From Pseudomonadota bacterium (GTDB lineage: Bacteria; Myxococcota_A; Polyangia; Haliangiales; Haliangiaceae), in NCBI GenBank assembly GCA_022360315.1, contig JAKSDA010000434.1, forward strand, positions 47,085 through 111,084: DNA of 64,000 bases. Direction: 5' to 3'. Under the pieces are notes generated by a model. The model worked only from the letters and a program-made list of their open reading frames with translations, searched no databases and was not told the origin of the DNA. Positions 44,317 to 53,737 of the stretch are shown in pieces (the first letter of the stretch is position 1; each line of letters starts with the position of its first letter). The translations under genes were made by a program, and so were the position numbers.

Positions 44317-45744
44317 TCAATTTCCGGTGGTAATGCGATAAAAGCGAATCGGATCTCGGGTCACCGGATCGCTCGGCGTGTCCAGCCGGTGCATGACCGC
44401 AGAGGAGCCAAAAATACCCTCGCCGTTGGAACCCGGTACCCATTCGGCCAGGTCGAGCAACGCTCCTCCGCGCACTGCATCGCCGTCGAGTCGCGCATCG
44501 GCGACGTGCAAGTAGATGCTCACCAGGACCCGATCGTCGCGGTTCGGCCGGGCCGCGATCTCGCCGCGCAATGCCACCGCAGTGCTAATGGCCTGACGGC
44601 GACGAGTGAGCTCGTCGACTGGACGCTCGGGCATCGGCTGCACGTAAAGCGCAGAGTTGCCGTTGTCATGGGCGAGTAGATAACCGCGGCTGGTCAAGTA
44701 GTGCTCGACCTCGGGGAGTATCGATTCCATATCGTCGAGCATCTCGTCGTCTGGATTGTCGAGACAGCCCGGCTCGGCGTAAACGTGTATATAGAGGCCC
44801 AGGGCTGGCGATGGCTGCATTGCGGGTTGGCTGGCCCTGGTCGTTCCATGCGCCTCGTCGTGCGCAGCGCGAAGCGCTGCGATGAAAGCCGATACCGACG
44901 AATATCGCGCGGCTCGCTCTTTATTCATGGCCCGGGTAACCACCTCGTCAAATACAGGTGCAACACCACCCGCGCTCGAAGGTGGCGGCGCCGGGGTATT
45001 CAGATGCAGATACAACGTGACGATCAGATTCTCGTTCCAAAACGGCTGTTGGCCGGTGAGCATGTGATACGTGAGCGAACCGAGGGCGTATACATCGGTT
45101 TGTGCACTCACCGCCTCGCATCGAATCTGCTCGGGAGCCATGCACGACGGCGTGCCGATCATCGCCCGGGAACCGGTCAGGCGCGGCGAGCTGTCCTCGA
45201 GTAGCTTGGCGACACCAAAGTCGAGAAGAACTACCCGCAAGCTGCCATCTCGGCGGCCGAGCAAGACGTTCGACGCTTTGAGATCTCGGTGCACGATGCC
45301 ATGAGCGTGGGTGGTTTCGAGCGCTGATGACAACTGCTCCAGAATGGGCACGACTTCCTGCGGCGAAAGCGTGCCCCGGGCGGTCAGGTAGGAGTCCAGA
45401 TCGATGCCGTCGACATACTCCATGACAAAATACGGCCGACCATCACGCAATCTGCCGCGCTCGTAGACTTCGGCAATATTCGGATGCTGCAGTCGTGAAG
45501 CAGCTTCGGCTTCACGCTCGAAGCGCAGAACGAGCTCGGGCTGTGCTGCGAGCTCGTGGTGGAGAATCTTGACTGCAGCGACCTGTCCAGTGCCACGGTG
45601 GGTGGCTCGCCACAGCATGCCGAATCCGCCGCGAGCAATGCGTTGAACGATGAAGTATTCGCCAATACGAGTACCTGGCTCGATTTTTTCGCCTGACACA
45701 GAAGGATCGTCTCGCGCGGTGCGCGCAGTGCTCACAGACGCCAC
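44317..45744 (-). CDS. Ser/Thr protein kinase with cyclase-like C-terminal domain
   Basis: 475 residues, soluble. Kinase at about 28-300: RIARGGFG, catalytic K59 (AVKIL), HRDLKASN (152-159), DFG (175-177), TPSCMAPEQ. After a linker, residues about 313-475 look like a degenerate class III nucleotide cyclase: LGLYIHVYAEPG, a charged helix (EVEHYLTSRG), LAHDNGNSALYVQP, RRRQAISTAVALRG (helix), then VLVSIYLHVADARLDGDAVRGGAL and IFGSSAVMHRL. Metal and purine residues are not kept as in active cyclases, so binding rather than catalysis is likely. Similar segments occur in the kinases at 23252 and 45889. Confidence 0.87.
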   Translation of the reverse strand: MASVSTARTARDDPSVSGEKIEPGTRIGEYFIVQRIARGGFGMLWRATHRGTGQVAAVKILHHELAAQPELVLRFEREAEAASRLQHPNIAEVYERGRLRDGRPYFVMEYVDGIDLDSYLTARGTLSPQEVVPILEQLSSALETTHAHGIVHRDLKASNVLLGRRDGSLRVVLLDFGVAKLLEDSSPRLTGSRAMIGTPSCMAPEQIRCEAVSAQTDVYALGSLTYHMLTGQQPFWNENLIVTLYLHLNTPAPPPSSAGGVAPVFDEVVTRAMNKERAARYSSVSAFIAALRAAHDEAHGTTRASQPAMQPSPALGLYIHVYAEPGCLDNPDDEMLDDMESILPEVEHYLTSRGYLLAHDNGNSALYVQPMPERPVDELTRRRQAISTAVALRGEIAARPNRDDRVLVSIYLHVADARLDGDAVRGGALLDLAEWVPGSNGEGIFGSSAVMHRLDTPSDPVTRDPIRFYRITTGN

Positions 45745-45888
45745 TGATGCGTCGCCGAATACCTATTATGTTACAAATTTTTATTCAGTGCATCCTTCGC
45801 GATCGCGATGGACGCGCATTACAGACAACAATCGTGCAAAAGTGCAATCAACGTAACTGGGTTTACAGGGGAGACATTGTATATAGGC

Positions 45889-48800
45889 TTACTGTAACTT
45901 GAACAATGGTAATTGTCCGCCAATGAGGGCCGCGAAGCGCCGTTCAAATATGGAATGCTCGGCGAGCATGCGGTGCGCTTCGGCAATGCATTGAAACGAA
46001 TCGGCCATGCGATTCGCCGCAATGGACGCCCGTACACGAAAGTACAGCACTTCGAGGAACTCCTCGTTGGGCAGTGTCCCCCTGGCTCGTTCGATCAGAG
46101 AATCCCATGCACTCGCCGATTGCTCGTCGAATTCATCGCCGATGAAGAGCTCGAGCATGGTCAACACGATCTCGTCGCTCGGCGCCAGGTTGACGGCGGG
46201 TATGTTGTCCCTCACCCAGGTAGTCAGCCGTCTTACATCGCCGTGTTCGCCGAGCGATGCGTGAATGCGCGCGAGAAGAAGCGAATCGTCGGGGACCGGA
46301 TCGGGCGAGACGTGTCGCTGCAGGGCTCGGGCGCGCTGGGCCAGCAGCAGGGCCTGGTTGTCGTCACCGGCCCAATGTAGGATTTCGGCGAGGTTGTGGG
46401 TGGTGATGCGCTCGAGTCCTGGTTGGCCGAGTTCACGGGCCAGCCGATTGGACTGGCGCAGATCGGCAATGGCGCGCTCTGGCTGGTTTCGCCACAAGAA
46501 AAGACGGTTGGCGTAGGCCGCACACAGGTGTATGCCGTCACCCACGCGCTCGCACAGAGCGATGACTTCGTCAAAGCAAGCATGAGCTTCGGCGGTCCGG
46601 CCGGAGAATACCAATGCTGGTCCGAGCAGGATAAGAGCGAGGATCTGCGTCTCGTGATCGTCCAGGTCTTCGGCCTGTCGTGCCGCTTCAGACAGCAGTG
46701 CAACAGCCTCGACAAATTGTTCTCGTCGCCAACACGAGCGCCCGCGCGCCATGAGCAGGCGGGCGTCCAGCACCGGATCATACAGGTCTGTGATAATGGC
46801 ACGGGCTCGATCGACCAGCTGCGCCGACTCCACGTACTGCTCCATCCAATCCAGTACGGTGGCGCTTTCGAGCAATAAATTGGCGTGAAATTCGTCGTCG
46901 TTGGCTTGCCGGGCCAGATCGCCTGCGACCCGAAGATCGTCGAGGGCTTCCTGGTTGCGCTGCATTCGATAGCGGACCTTGGCCCGTCCGGCCAGGGCAT
47001 AAAGTCGGCGAGTGTCGTCGTCATCAGAGAGAAACCTGAGTGCCGACGTGTAGTGGGTGTCGGCCTCGACGTTGTGATGCTTGGTCTGCGCCCGGTCGCC
47101 CAGGACCAGATGAGCATCGGCAGCTGCCTTGCGCTCATTGCACGCCCCGGCGTGCCGCGCGATCGAAGAGAGGACCCGCTGCATGTCGAGAGATTCGCCG
47201 CGCGAACGCCAGAATGCCAGGGCGTAGCGGTGGATCTGCTCGCAGTCGGCCGGAGCCAGGAGCTGGTACACCGAAGCCTGAAAATTGGCCTGTTTAAACC
47301 ACCAGACCTGGCCATTAGCATGGTCCAGAATGCCCCGACGCCCGAGCTCGATCAGCCCGACATCGACATCGACCGGGGTACTTGCCGTGTCGGCCAGCTC
47401 CGAGGCATGGACCACCGAATGGAGTTCTTCGCGCAAGAATTCGACTCCGAGTACGGAACAGAGCCGGGCGCAGGCCGCCAGTTCGGGCGGAAGGGCGTCG
47501 AGGGTGCGGGTCGCCATCCACTGGCCAACCGGGGAAGGGGGCAGTTCATCGAGTTCGGCCGTGGCGATATACCAGTGATCTCGGTCTGGACGGCAGCGCA
47601 CGATTCCCGTCTGTTTGAGGGTGCGGACCAGGTCTGTCAGCAGCTGGGGGTTGCCTCCGGTCCACAATGCCAGCCGTCGCAAGGTCGCTGCCGGAGGGTA
47701 TTCGACCGGGCGGAGCAACTCGGCGGTGAGCTTCATGGCGTCGATCTTGGACAGCGGCTCGAGGGTGATGCGGTCGTGGCGATAGGCCCGCTCACCCCAC
47801 TGCGGACGGCGCTGCTCGAGACGGGGATCGGCCACTGCGGCGATCCACAATCGGGTATCACGGTTGTCCAGGGTTGCGTATTCGAGGGCGTCGAGCATCA
47901 CGCTGTCGGCGTGGTGGGCATCGTCGATGATGAGAATGAACGGCCGGGCGCGGGCAGCTCGTCGCATGCCATTACCCAGCGAGCGGACCAGCGCCAGCTC
48001 GGGCATTTCGGACGATACCGGGCCGATGTCGGGGTCGGTCTCGGTCGCAGTATCGACCGGGATCTCCGACAAAAGGACTTTGCAGGTCGTGTTGGCGTCG
48101 CGCAGACCGCGTCGAGATGCTGAGATCTCGACCACTTTGGCCTCGGGCGGGGCTGCCCGCCGGGCCAGCAGGGTGAGTTCGTAAGCCAGGCGCGACTTGC
48201 CGATGCCGTGTTCGCCCATGACGGTGAAAAGGCCCGGTGTCCCACTGTCGAGGCATTTGCACAGACTGGCCTCGGCGCGGGTCAGAATATCGGCTCGCCC
48301 GGTCAGCGCGGGCATACCCTCGCCCGGGATCGGCTCGCTGGTCAGGGTGCAAAAACCGTCGTGGGATGGGTCTGGCGCGATGCTTTCCGGCGGCAGGAGT
48401 TTGGCGATCTTGTTGGTGAGCAAGGTTCCCGTAAACTCGCTGTCGGGGAGCCAGCGCTCGGGATGTTCGACCTCGCTGCCGTAGACCTTGAGGGTGCCTC
48501 GCTGCCGACTTCGGCGCAGCTTGAGCGAGGCCAGATGCAGCACCACCCGCGCCTCCAGACGATCACATAGCTCGCGGGCCGCGGCGATGGCCTCGCGCAT
48601 CGGATCCCGGTCCATGAGCCCGGAAAAGGCGCATATATACCGCTTGCCCCACTGCCTGGCGATGACTCCCTTGTGGCGTGCGACCAGCGCGCCGACATCC
48701 TGACCCAGGCTGTCCAGAAGAGCGACCAGGAGAATCACCGGCTGCTGAGCATTGGTGAGCAGTCTGCCCGCGCTGGGTTGTTTGGTGGTCGGGCGTCTGG

Positions 48801-49737
48801 TCGTTCCGATCGCCGCATCGCAGGCCCGCTCGAGCATCTCGCGCAGCGAGGTGGCATTGGCAGGTCGCCGTTGCCGGGCCTTGGCCAGGCAGGACAGACA
48901 CACTTCTTCGAGCGGTTGGGGAACATCGGCGAACTGGGATGGTCGCGGCGGGCGCAACGCCTGGTGGCCGTGTTCGATCGACGCGGGTTCGCCGCTAAAC
49001 GGCACCCGCAGGGTCAAAAACTCGTACAGAATAATGCCGAAAGTGTAAATGTCGGCGCGAAAGTCGATATCGCCGCCAGCCGCGACCTGCTCGGGTGCCA
49101 TGTATTCGGGGGTGCCCAGGATCGTCCCGGTGCGGGTAATGTCCTCATCGCGCCAGGCCAGGTTCTTGGTGATGCCGAAATCGATCAGCCGGGCGATGCC
49201 CGACTGGCCATCGGACAGAAAGATGTTTTCCGGCTTGAGATCTCGGTGGACCACGCCGCAGGCATGAGTCGCCTCCAAACTCTTGAGAATGGACGAACTG
49301 GCGCTGCGTACCCATTGCAACGCCGGCGGCTGGGAGAATGACTGCAGACGAGTTGCCAGGGTTTCGTAGCCGAGGTGCTCCATGATGAGGTACGGACGAC
49401 CGTCATCGAGGATGCCGCGGCGATACAGTTCGGGTACATGGGGTGGCCTGATCCGGGCCAGACTGTTGGCTTCGCGCTGGAATCGAGTACGGGCCAGCTT
49501 GTTGGCGCTACGGCCGACCTTGACGATGACCGGAGACGGTCCGCTGTCCTGGGAGCACTCCCACACGCTGGCAAACCCCCCCGCAGCAAGCTGGCGCGCG
49601 ACGGTGATGGCCTCCAGTACGGGAGGCGGGTCATTGACGGCGTTACTGGCCGGACTGTCCTTGACCGGGACGCGTCCATGCTCCGGACAGACGTCGTCCC
49701 GGTTTAGCCGTCGATAACAGGTCGGGCAGCGCGCCAA
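45889..49737 (-). CDS. Ser/Thr kinase with zinc-ribbon start, cyclase-like module, AAA ATPase and TPR-like tail
   Basis: 1282 residues from TTG 49737, which has GAGGAG at good spacing. CPTC...CPEHG (4-21) forms a short ribbon at the N-terminus. Kinase at about 45-305: AAGGFASV, catalytic K73, HRDLKPEN (164-171), DFG (186-188), TPEYMAPEQ. Residues about 332-450 resemble a degenerate cyclase (PVILLVALLDSLGQDV, GKRYICAFSG, helix REAIAAARELCDRL). ATPase: Walker A MGEHGIGKS (507-515), Walker B FILIIDDAHHAD. The C-terminal half is TPR-like (e.g. HYTSALRFLSDDDDTR). Same architecture as the gene at 23252, so the two are paralogues. Substrate unknown. Confidence 0.9.
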   Translation of the reverse strand: MARCPTCYRRLNRDDVCPEHGRVPVKDSPASNAVNDPPPVLEAITVARQLAAGGFASVWECSQDSGPSPVIVKVGRSANKLARTRFQREANSLARIRPPHVPELYRRGILDDGRPYLIMEHLGYETLATRLQSFSQPPALQWVRSASSSILKSLEATHACGVVHRDLKPENIFLSDGQSGIARLIDFGITKNLAWRDEDITRTGTILGTPEYMAPEQVAAGGDIDFRADIYTFGIILYEFLTLRVPFSGEPASIEHGHQALRPPRPSQFADVPQPLEEVCLSCLAKARQRRPANATSLREMLERACDAAIGTTRRPTTKQPSAGRLLTNAQQPVILLVALLDSLGQDVGALVARHKGVIARQWGKRYICAFSGLMDRDPMREAIAAARELCDRLEARVVLHLASLKLRRSRQRGTLKVYGSEVEHPERWLPDSEFTGTLLTNKIAKLLPPESIAPDPSHDGFCTLTSEPIPGEGMPALTGRADILTRAEASLCKCLDSGTPGLFTVMGEHGIGKSRLAYELTLLARRAAPPEAKVVEISASRRGLRDANTTCKVLLSEIPVDTATETDPDIGPVSSEMPELALVRSLGNGMRRAARARPFILIIDDAHHADSVMLDALEYATLDNRDTRLWIAAVADPRLEQRRPQWGERAYRHDRITLEPLSKIDAMKLTAELLRPVEYPPAATLRRLALWTGGNPQLLTDLVRTLKQTGIVRCRPDRDHWYIATAELDELPPSPVGQWMATRTLDALPPELAACARLCSVLGVEFLREELHSVVHASELADTASTPVDVDVGLIELGRRGILDHANGQVWWFKQANFQASVYQLLAPADCEQIHRYALAFWRSRGESLDMQRVLSSIARHAGACNERKAAADAHLVLGDRAQTKHHNVEADTHYTSALRFLSDDDDTRRLYALAGRAKVRYRMQRNQEALDDLRVAGDLARQANDDEFHANLLLESATVLDWMEQYVESAQLVDRARAIITDLYDPVLDARLLMARGRSCWRREQFVEAVALLSEAARQAEDLDDHETQILALILLGPALVFSGRTAEAHACFDEVIALCERVGDGIHLCAAYANRLFLWRNQPERAIADLRQSNRLARELGQPGLERITTHNLAEILHWAGDDNQALLLAQRARALQRHVSPDPVPDDSLLLARIHASLGEHGDVRRLTTWVRDNIPAVNLAPSDEIVLTMLELFIGDEFDEQSASAWDSLIERARGTLPNEEFLEVLYFRVRASIAANRMADSFQCIAEAHRMLAEHSIFERRFAALIGGQLPLFKLQ

Positions 49738-50208
49738 TGGCAGCTCCTCGAATCAATCTACCCGAGTTCGTGCCACGGTATTTCCCATGGTTGGACGCAT
49801 TGGTTGGATGAATCGGGATTCTTATACGAGTGAAACAACGGGTTCGAACTGAACGCTGTCCCACACAGGCGCGTGAACACCAAAAGACTTTGCGAAATGG
49901 CCCCTTCGACTAACCTCATAGGATTAACTAGTGAAAATTACAGCGATTCGAATTGACATACTGATTTTAGCATCAGGCCGCCTCGTCGATTCTATCAGTT
50001 GATCGCTCCGGCCCGCTCGGATTGTTCATCGCGGTATTGTCGCGAGGCTGCAGCTGCCGGGAAAATCTGGCAACCCACCGGAGTCGCACGCCCCGGGTGT
50101 GCGGTCCGGTGACATCTCGGTGGCTTCTCCGAATCGAATTTGCAGTTTGCGCGGTCCGGAACTCTGAATCCGACTCCGAATCATTCGATCATCGGCCGCG
50201 ATGGATTT
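49738..50208. other. 471-bp intergenic region
   Basis: No convincing ORF on either strand. It contains the leader of the kinase gene (minus) and the 3' end of the acetyltransferase gene. TTGACA at about 49960 on the plus strand has no matching -10 at normal spacing. A short sequence near 50164-50181 recurs inverted at 27573-27591. Confidence 0.5.
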
Positions 50209-50850
50209 TCACGGGATCGACCATGCGACTCGAGCCGGATTGCCAAAGGCGACGACGCGATCGGGAATGTCTTCGACCACCACCGCACCGGTACCGACGA
50301 TGGACCAGGCCCCGATATCCACATTGTTCCGCACACTGGTGCCGATCCCGAGTAGCGAGCCCTCGCCCACGCTCACTGTGCCACCCGTGTGTGTACCGGG
50401 TGCGATGTGGGCGTGATCTGCCACTGTATTGTCGTGATCCAGGGTTGCGCCCGTGTTGACGATGACGTTGCTACCGACCCGCGCGACCGGGTTGATCACA
50501 GCGCCAGCGGCAACCACTGTTCCGGCGCCGAGAGTGGCGGAGGGCGCGAGCACGGAGGTGGGATGGACGACGGTCGCCAACTCGACATCGCTATCGCGGA
50601 ACGCCTCGAATACGCGCTGGCGGGCCTGATTATCTCCTATGGCGACGACCGCTGCGGCATTGCGGTTGCGGCAGCAGGCGATTGCTGCGGGCAGGCCGAT
50701 GGCCAGGACCGGGAGGCCGATAACCTCGGTATTGGCTCGATCCGGGTCGTTGTCGCCAAAGCCGAGCACGGTCCAGCCGGCGGCGAGCGCGGCATCGGCG
50801 ACCACGTTTCCGTGACCGCCCGAACCGTAGATCAAGAGCGTTTGGCTCAT
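50209..50850 (-). CDS. NeuD/PglD-family sugar O- or N-acetyltransferase
   Basis: 213 residues from ATG 50850, with GGAG 6 bases upstream. The N-terminal Rossmann-like part opens LLIYGSGGHGNVVADAA, then left-handed beta-helix hexapeptide repeats (e.g. VVHPTSVLAPSATLGAGT, NTGATLDHDNTVADHAHI, GIGTSVRNNVDIGAWSIVG) and FGNPAR near the end. It should transfer acetyl from acetyl-CoA to an amino sugar. It lies 10 bases after the sugar transferase gene, the same partnership as PglC-PglD in bacillosamine glycans, but PglE and PglF are absent here. Confidence 0.88.
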   Translation of the reverse strand: MSQTLLIYGSGGHGNVVADAALAAGWTVLGFGDNDPDRANTEVIGLPVLAIGLPAAIACCRNRNAAAVVAIGDNQARQRVFEAFRDSDVELATVVHPTSVLAPSATLGAGTVVAAGAVINPVARVGSNVIVNTGATLDHDNTVADHAHIAPGTHTGGTVSVGEGSLLGIGTSVRNNVDIGAWSIVGTGAVVVEDIPDRVVAFGNPARVAWSIP

Positions 50851-50860
50851 TGCGGCTCCA

Positions 50861-51559
50861 TCATACACCCGACGAGCGGCCCACATCGGTGTTGAGGGAG
50901 TTGCTGGACGACGACTGGCTGGACCCGGCGGTTTGGGAGGTACCCATGAAAACCGGCATGGTCGCATCGCCGCTGTGCGAGATGCCGCTGCCGGTGAGCA
51001 CGATAGCCACGGTCTTGGCCAGAATGCGCAGGTCGAGCCATATGGACTGGCGGTCGACGTACCAGATATCGTGGGCAAATTTCTCATCCCAGGTGAGTGC
51101 ATTGCGGCCATTGACCTGGGCCCAGCCGGTAATGCCGGGCTGGACCGAAAGTCGTCTGGCCTGATCTGGACTGTAGCGCTGCACGTATTCTTCGAGCAGT
51201 GGTCGGGGACCGACCAGGCTCATGGTTCCGGCCAGGACATTGAAGAGCTCGGGCAGCTCGTCGATCGAGGATGCGCGCAAGAACCGGCCCAATCCGCTCA
51301 GACGCTCTGCGTCGGGCAGAATGGTGCCATCGGGTGCCCGAGCATCGCGCATGGTGCGGAACTTGTAGATGGTGAACGGAGCCCCGTGTTTTCCGGCCCG
51401 GCGCTGGCGAAAGAGCACCGGGCGGCCCAGTTGCCAGCCGATCAGGCCGGCCACACCCAGCATGAGAGGCGCAGCCAGGGTCAGGGCGACACTGGCTCCA
51501 ACCACATCGATGGCCCGCTTGGCGGCGCAGAAAGCGCGGTCGGGCATGGTGACAGGCAT
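50861..51559 (-). CDS. PglC-type undecaprenyl-phosphate sugar-phosphate transferase
   Basis: 232 residues from ATG 51559. Membrane-associated start (ASVALTLAAPLMLGVAGLIG) then the small monotopic phosphoglycosyl transferase core: GRPVLFRQRRAGKHG, FTIYKFRTM, SIDELPELFNVL(AG)TMSLVGPRPL and QPGITGWAQVNGR. It should attach the first sugar phosphate to undecaprenyl phosphate at the inner membrane. A Ser/Thr-rich C-terminal tail (about 205-232) is unusual. Operon with the acetyltransferase downstream. Confidence 0.9.
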   Translation of the reverse strand: MPVTMPDRAFCAAKRAIDVVGASVALTLAAPLMLGVAGLIGWQLGRPVLFRQRRAGKHGAPFTIYKFRTMRDARAPDGTILPDAERLSGLGRFLRASSIDELPELFNVLAGTMSLVGPRPLLEEYVQRYSPDQARRLSVQPGITGWAQVNGRNALTWDEKFAHDIWYVDRQSIWLDLRILAKTVAIVLTGSGISHSGDATMPVFMGTSQTAGSSQSSSSNSLNTDVGRSSGV

Positions 51560-51665
51560 GGTGCGATAGTACCGGCAAACTGATCGAGCGGCGTTCGGGA
51601 AAATCCCAACCCCGCTGCCATTGTTGGGCCAAGCCCTCCGGCGGAGTCCCGCTGCGAGAACCCAA

Positions 51666-53678
51666 TCAGGTCGCGTTGCGCTGCAGCGGCGTCTGGTCTG
51701 CCGGCATTTCGATGATGAACTCGGTCCCCACACCGACGCGGCTGTGGCACCGTATGGTGCCACCGAGTCGCTGGGTGACCAGATTGTACACGATATGCAG
51801 GCCCAGGCCGCTGCCGCCCCGCCCGCGTTTGGTGCTGAAGAACGGCTCGAACACGTGTCCGAGATGGTCCTCGGGGATGCCCGAGCCGTCATCCGAGTAC
51901 TTCACGATGATGCGAGGGTCTCGGCCACTTTCCTGGCTGCGGTGGATGTCGAACACGATGTGGCCCTCGTCGTCGGGTCCGAAGGCGTGGATCAGCGAGT
52001 TCATCACCAGATTGGTGACAACCTGTGAAAACGCTCCGGGGTAGCTCTCGAGCATCAAGCTGTCATCGCAGCGAATGTCGATGGTATGTCTGGTCCGCTT
52101 GAGCTTGGGATGAAGCGATAGCAGGACTTCCTGCAGGTAACCCTGAATGGCGAATGCGCGCCTTTGCTCGCTCGATTGGTCCACCGCGACCTGCTTGAAG
52201 CTGGAGATGAGTTCGGCGGCTCGCTGCAAGTTGGATAGGAGGATCTCACTCGACTGCCGCGCGGCGCGCAGATACCTGGTAAAGTCAGCTCGGCGCATAC
52301 GGCCGTCTTCGTAGAGCTTCTCGATGCCGCGACTCCTCTCCTCCAGGGTCGATGCGGCGGTCACACCGACTCCGATCGGAGTATTGATCTCGTGGGCCAC
52401 GCCGGCTACCAGGGCGCCCAGCGCGGCCATTTTTTCCGATTCGACCAGTTGTGCGTGAGCGGTCTTGAGGTTGTCCAGTGTTCTCGACAGTTCCCGGGTC
52501 CGCTCGGCGACCCGGCGCTCGAGGTTCTGGTTGTAGTCGGCGAGGAGTTTTTCCGATCGCTTCTGCCTGGTGATGTCGCGGATGATGCTCTGATAGCTGA
52601 CCAGCTGGCCGGTCCGGTCGCGCTGCGCTGTGGCGGTAAATAGACAGTCGATGACAACGCCGTCCTTGGTTCGGAATCGGGCCTCGAAATCGCGCAACGA
52701 GGCGCGCTTGGCGATCTCCTCCTCGAAGCGGTTCCAGTCGGACGGCTCGGCGTACATCTCGCGCGCGTGCAGAATGGCCAGCTGCTCGCGGGGATAACCG
52801 AGCAGGTCGAGGGTGGCCTGGTTGGCGTCCACGATATCGCCCGAGGGTCGGGTGATGAGAATGGCATCGCGCGAGTCCTCGAACAAAAGACGGTACTGTT
52901 CTTCCCGTTCGAAGAGCGACCGCTGTGAGCGTTTCCGTTCGCTGGCATCGGCGATCAGTTTGCCGGCGAGGGTCTCGACTGCGGCGCCCAGCTGGCCGAG
53001 CTCGTCATTTCCGGACAGAGTGATGCGATGGTCGAGATCACCGTCGGCGATGCGCTCGACCTGGCGGCGCAGAGTGCGAAACCGCCCGGCGATACGCCGG
53101 CCGGCCAGATAGGCCAGGCCGAGGCCCAGGAAAACAAACGCGAGGCCGGCCGCGATCACCTCGTGGCGCAGTTGGTGCAGCGGAGCCAGTACATCGCGTG
53201 CCGCGACTGTCACCACGACATCGCAGTCGCAGGCCGCGATGTAGCGGTATGCGGCAAAGGTCACCGGATCGCGCAACACCGCCCGGCCTCGCGTCTGCGC
53301 ACTGGCGACCAGGGCGGCGACGCCGGGGTGTACCGGGTCCTCGCCATGTCCCTGGCCGAACTGCTCGATAGAGCTGCCGCGTTTGGCATAGAGCAGGACG
53401 CGACCGGTAGTGCCGAGATCGGTGTTCTCGGCGACCGCAGCGGCGATAGCTCCGAGGTCTTGCCCAGCGCGAGCCTGTACATACCCGACCACAGCATTCG
53501 CGCTGACTGTGGCCAGAGCGTCGACTGTGGCGAGCGCTCGGTTACTCAGAGCGTCTTTGCTGGCCCGGTACGCGAGCATTCCGACCACCGACACCACCGC
53601 GATGATCACCGCGCACAAAAGCGCTGCGAGCTCGATGCCGATGGGAATATTCAGCCTGGCTCTGGCTAGCTGGGTCAT
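51666..53678 (-). CDS. sensor histidine kinase with HAMP and PAS domains
   Basis: 670 residues. Membrane segments at about 12-37 and 173-192 flank a periplasmic sensor of about 135 residues; HAMP (about 196-248, RRQVERIADGDLDHRIT), PAS (about 257-385, FEDSRDAILITRPSGDIVDANQ), a long coiled coil (ERRVAERTRELSRTLDNL), then HisKA with GVAHEINTPIGVG and HATPase with NLVMNSLIHAF (N box), SDDGSGIP and GRGGSGLGL. The HEINTP type kinase usually signals to an unlinked regulator; none is adjacent. Confidence 0.92.
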   Translation of the reverse strand: MTQLARARLNIPIGIELAALLCAVIIAVVSVVGMLAYRASKDALSNRALATVDALATVSANAVVGYVQARAGQDLGAIAAAVAENTDLGTTGRVLLYAKRGSSIEQFGQGHGEDPVHPGVAALVASAQTRGRAVLRDPVTFAAYRYIAACDCDVVVTVAARDVLAPLHQLRHEVIAAGLAFVFLGLGLAYLAGRRIAGRFRTLRRQVERIADGDLDHRITLSGNDELGQLGAAVETLAGKLIADASERKRSQRSLFEREEQYRLLFEDSRDAILITRPSGDIVDANQATLDLLGYPREQLAILHAREMYAEPSDWNRFEEEIAKRASLRDFEARFRTKDGVVIDCLFTATAQRDRTGQLVSYQSIIRDITRQKRSEKLLADYNQNLERRVAERTRELSRTLDNLKTAHAQLVESEKMAALGALVAGVAHEINTPIGVGVTAASTLEERSRGIEKLYEDGRMRRADFTRYLRAARQSSEILLSNLQRAAELISSFKQVAVDQSSEQRRAFAIQGYLQEVLLSLHPKLKRTRHTIDIRCDDSLMLESYPGAFSQVVTNLVMNSLIHAFGPDDEGHIVFDIHRSQESGRDPRIIVKYSDDGSGIPEDHLGHVFEPFFSTKRGRGGSGLGLHIVYNLVTQRLGGTIRCHSRVGVGTEFIIEMPADQTPLQRNAT

Positions 53679-53737
53679 TGGGAGCGATGGTACACCGCAA
53701 CCGCGCGGCGGTTCTGGATCCGGGCTACAGTTGCCTC

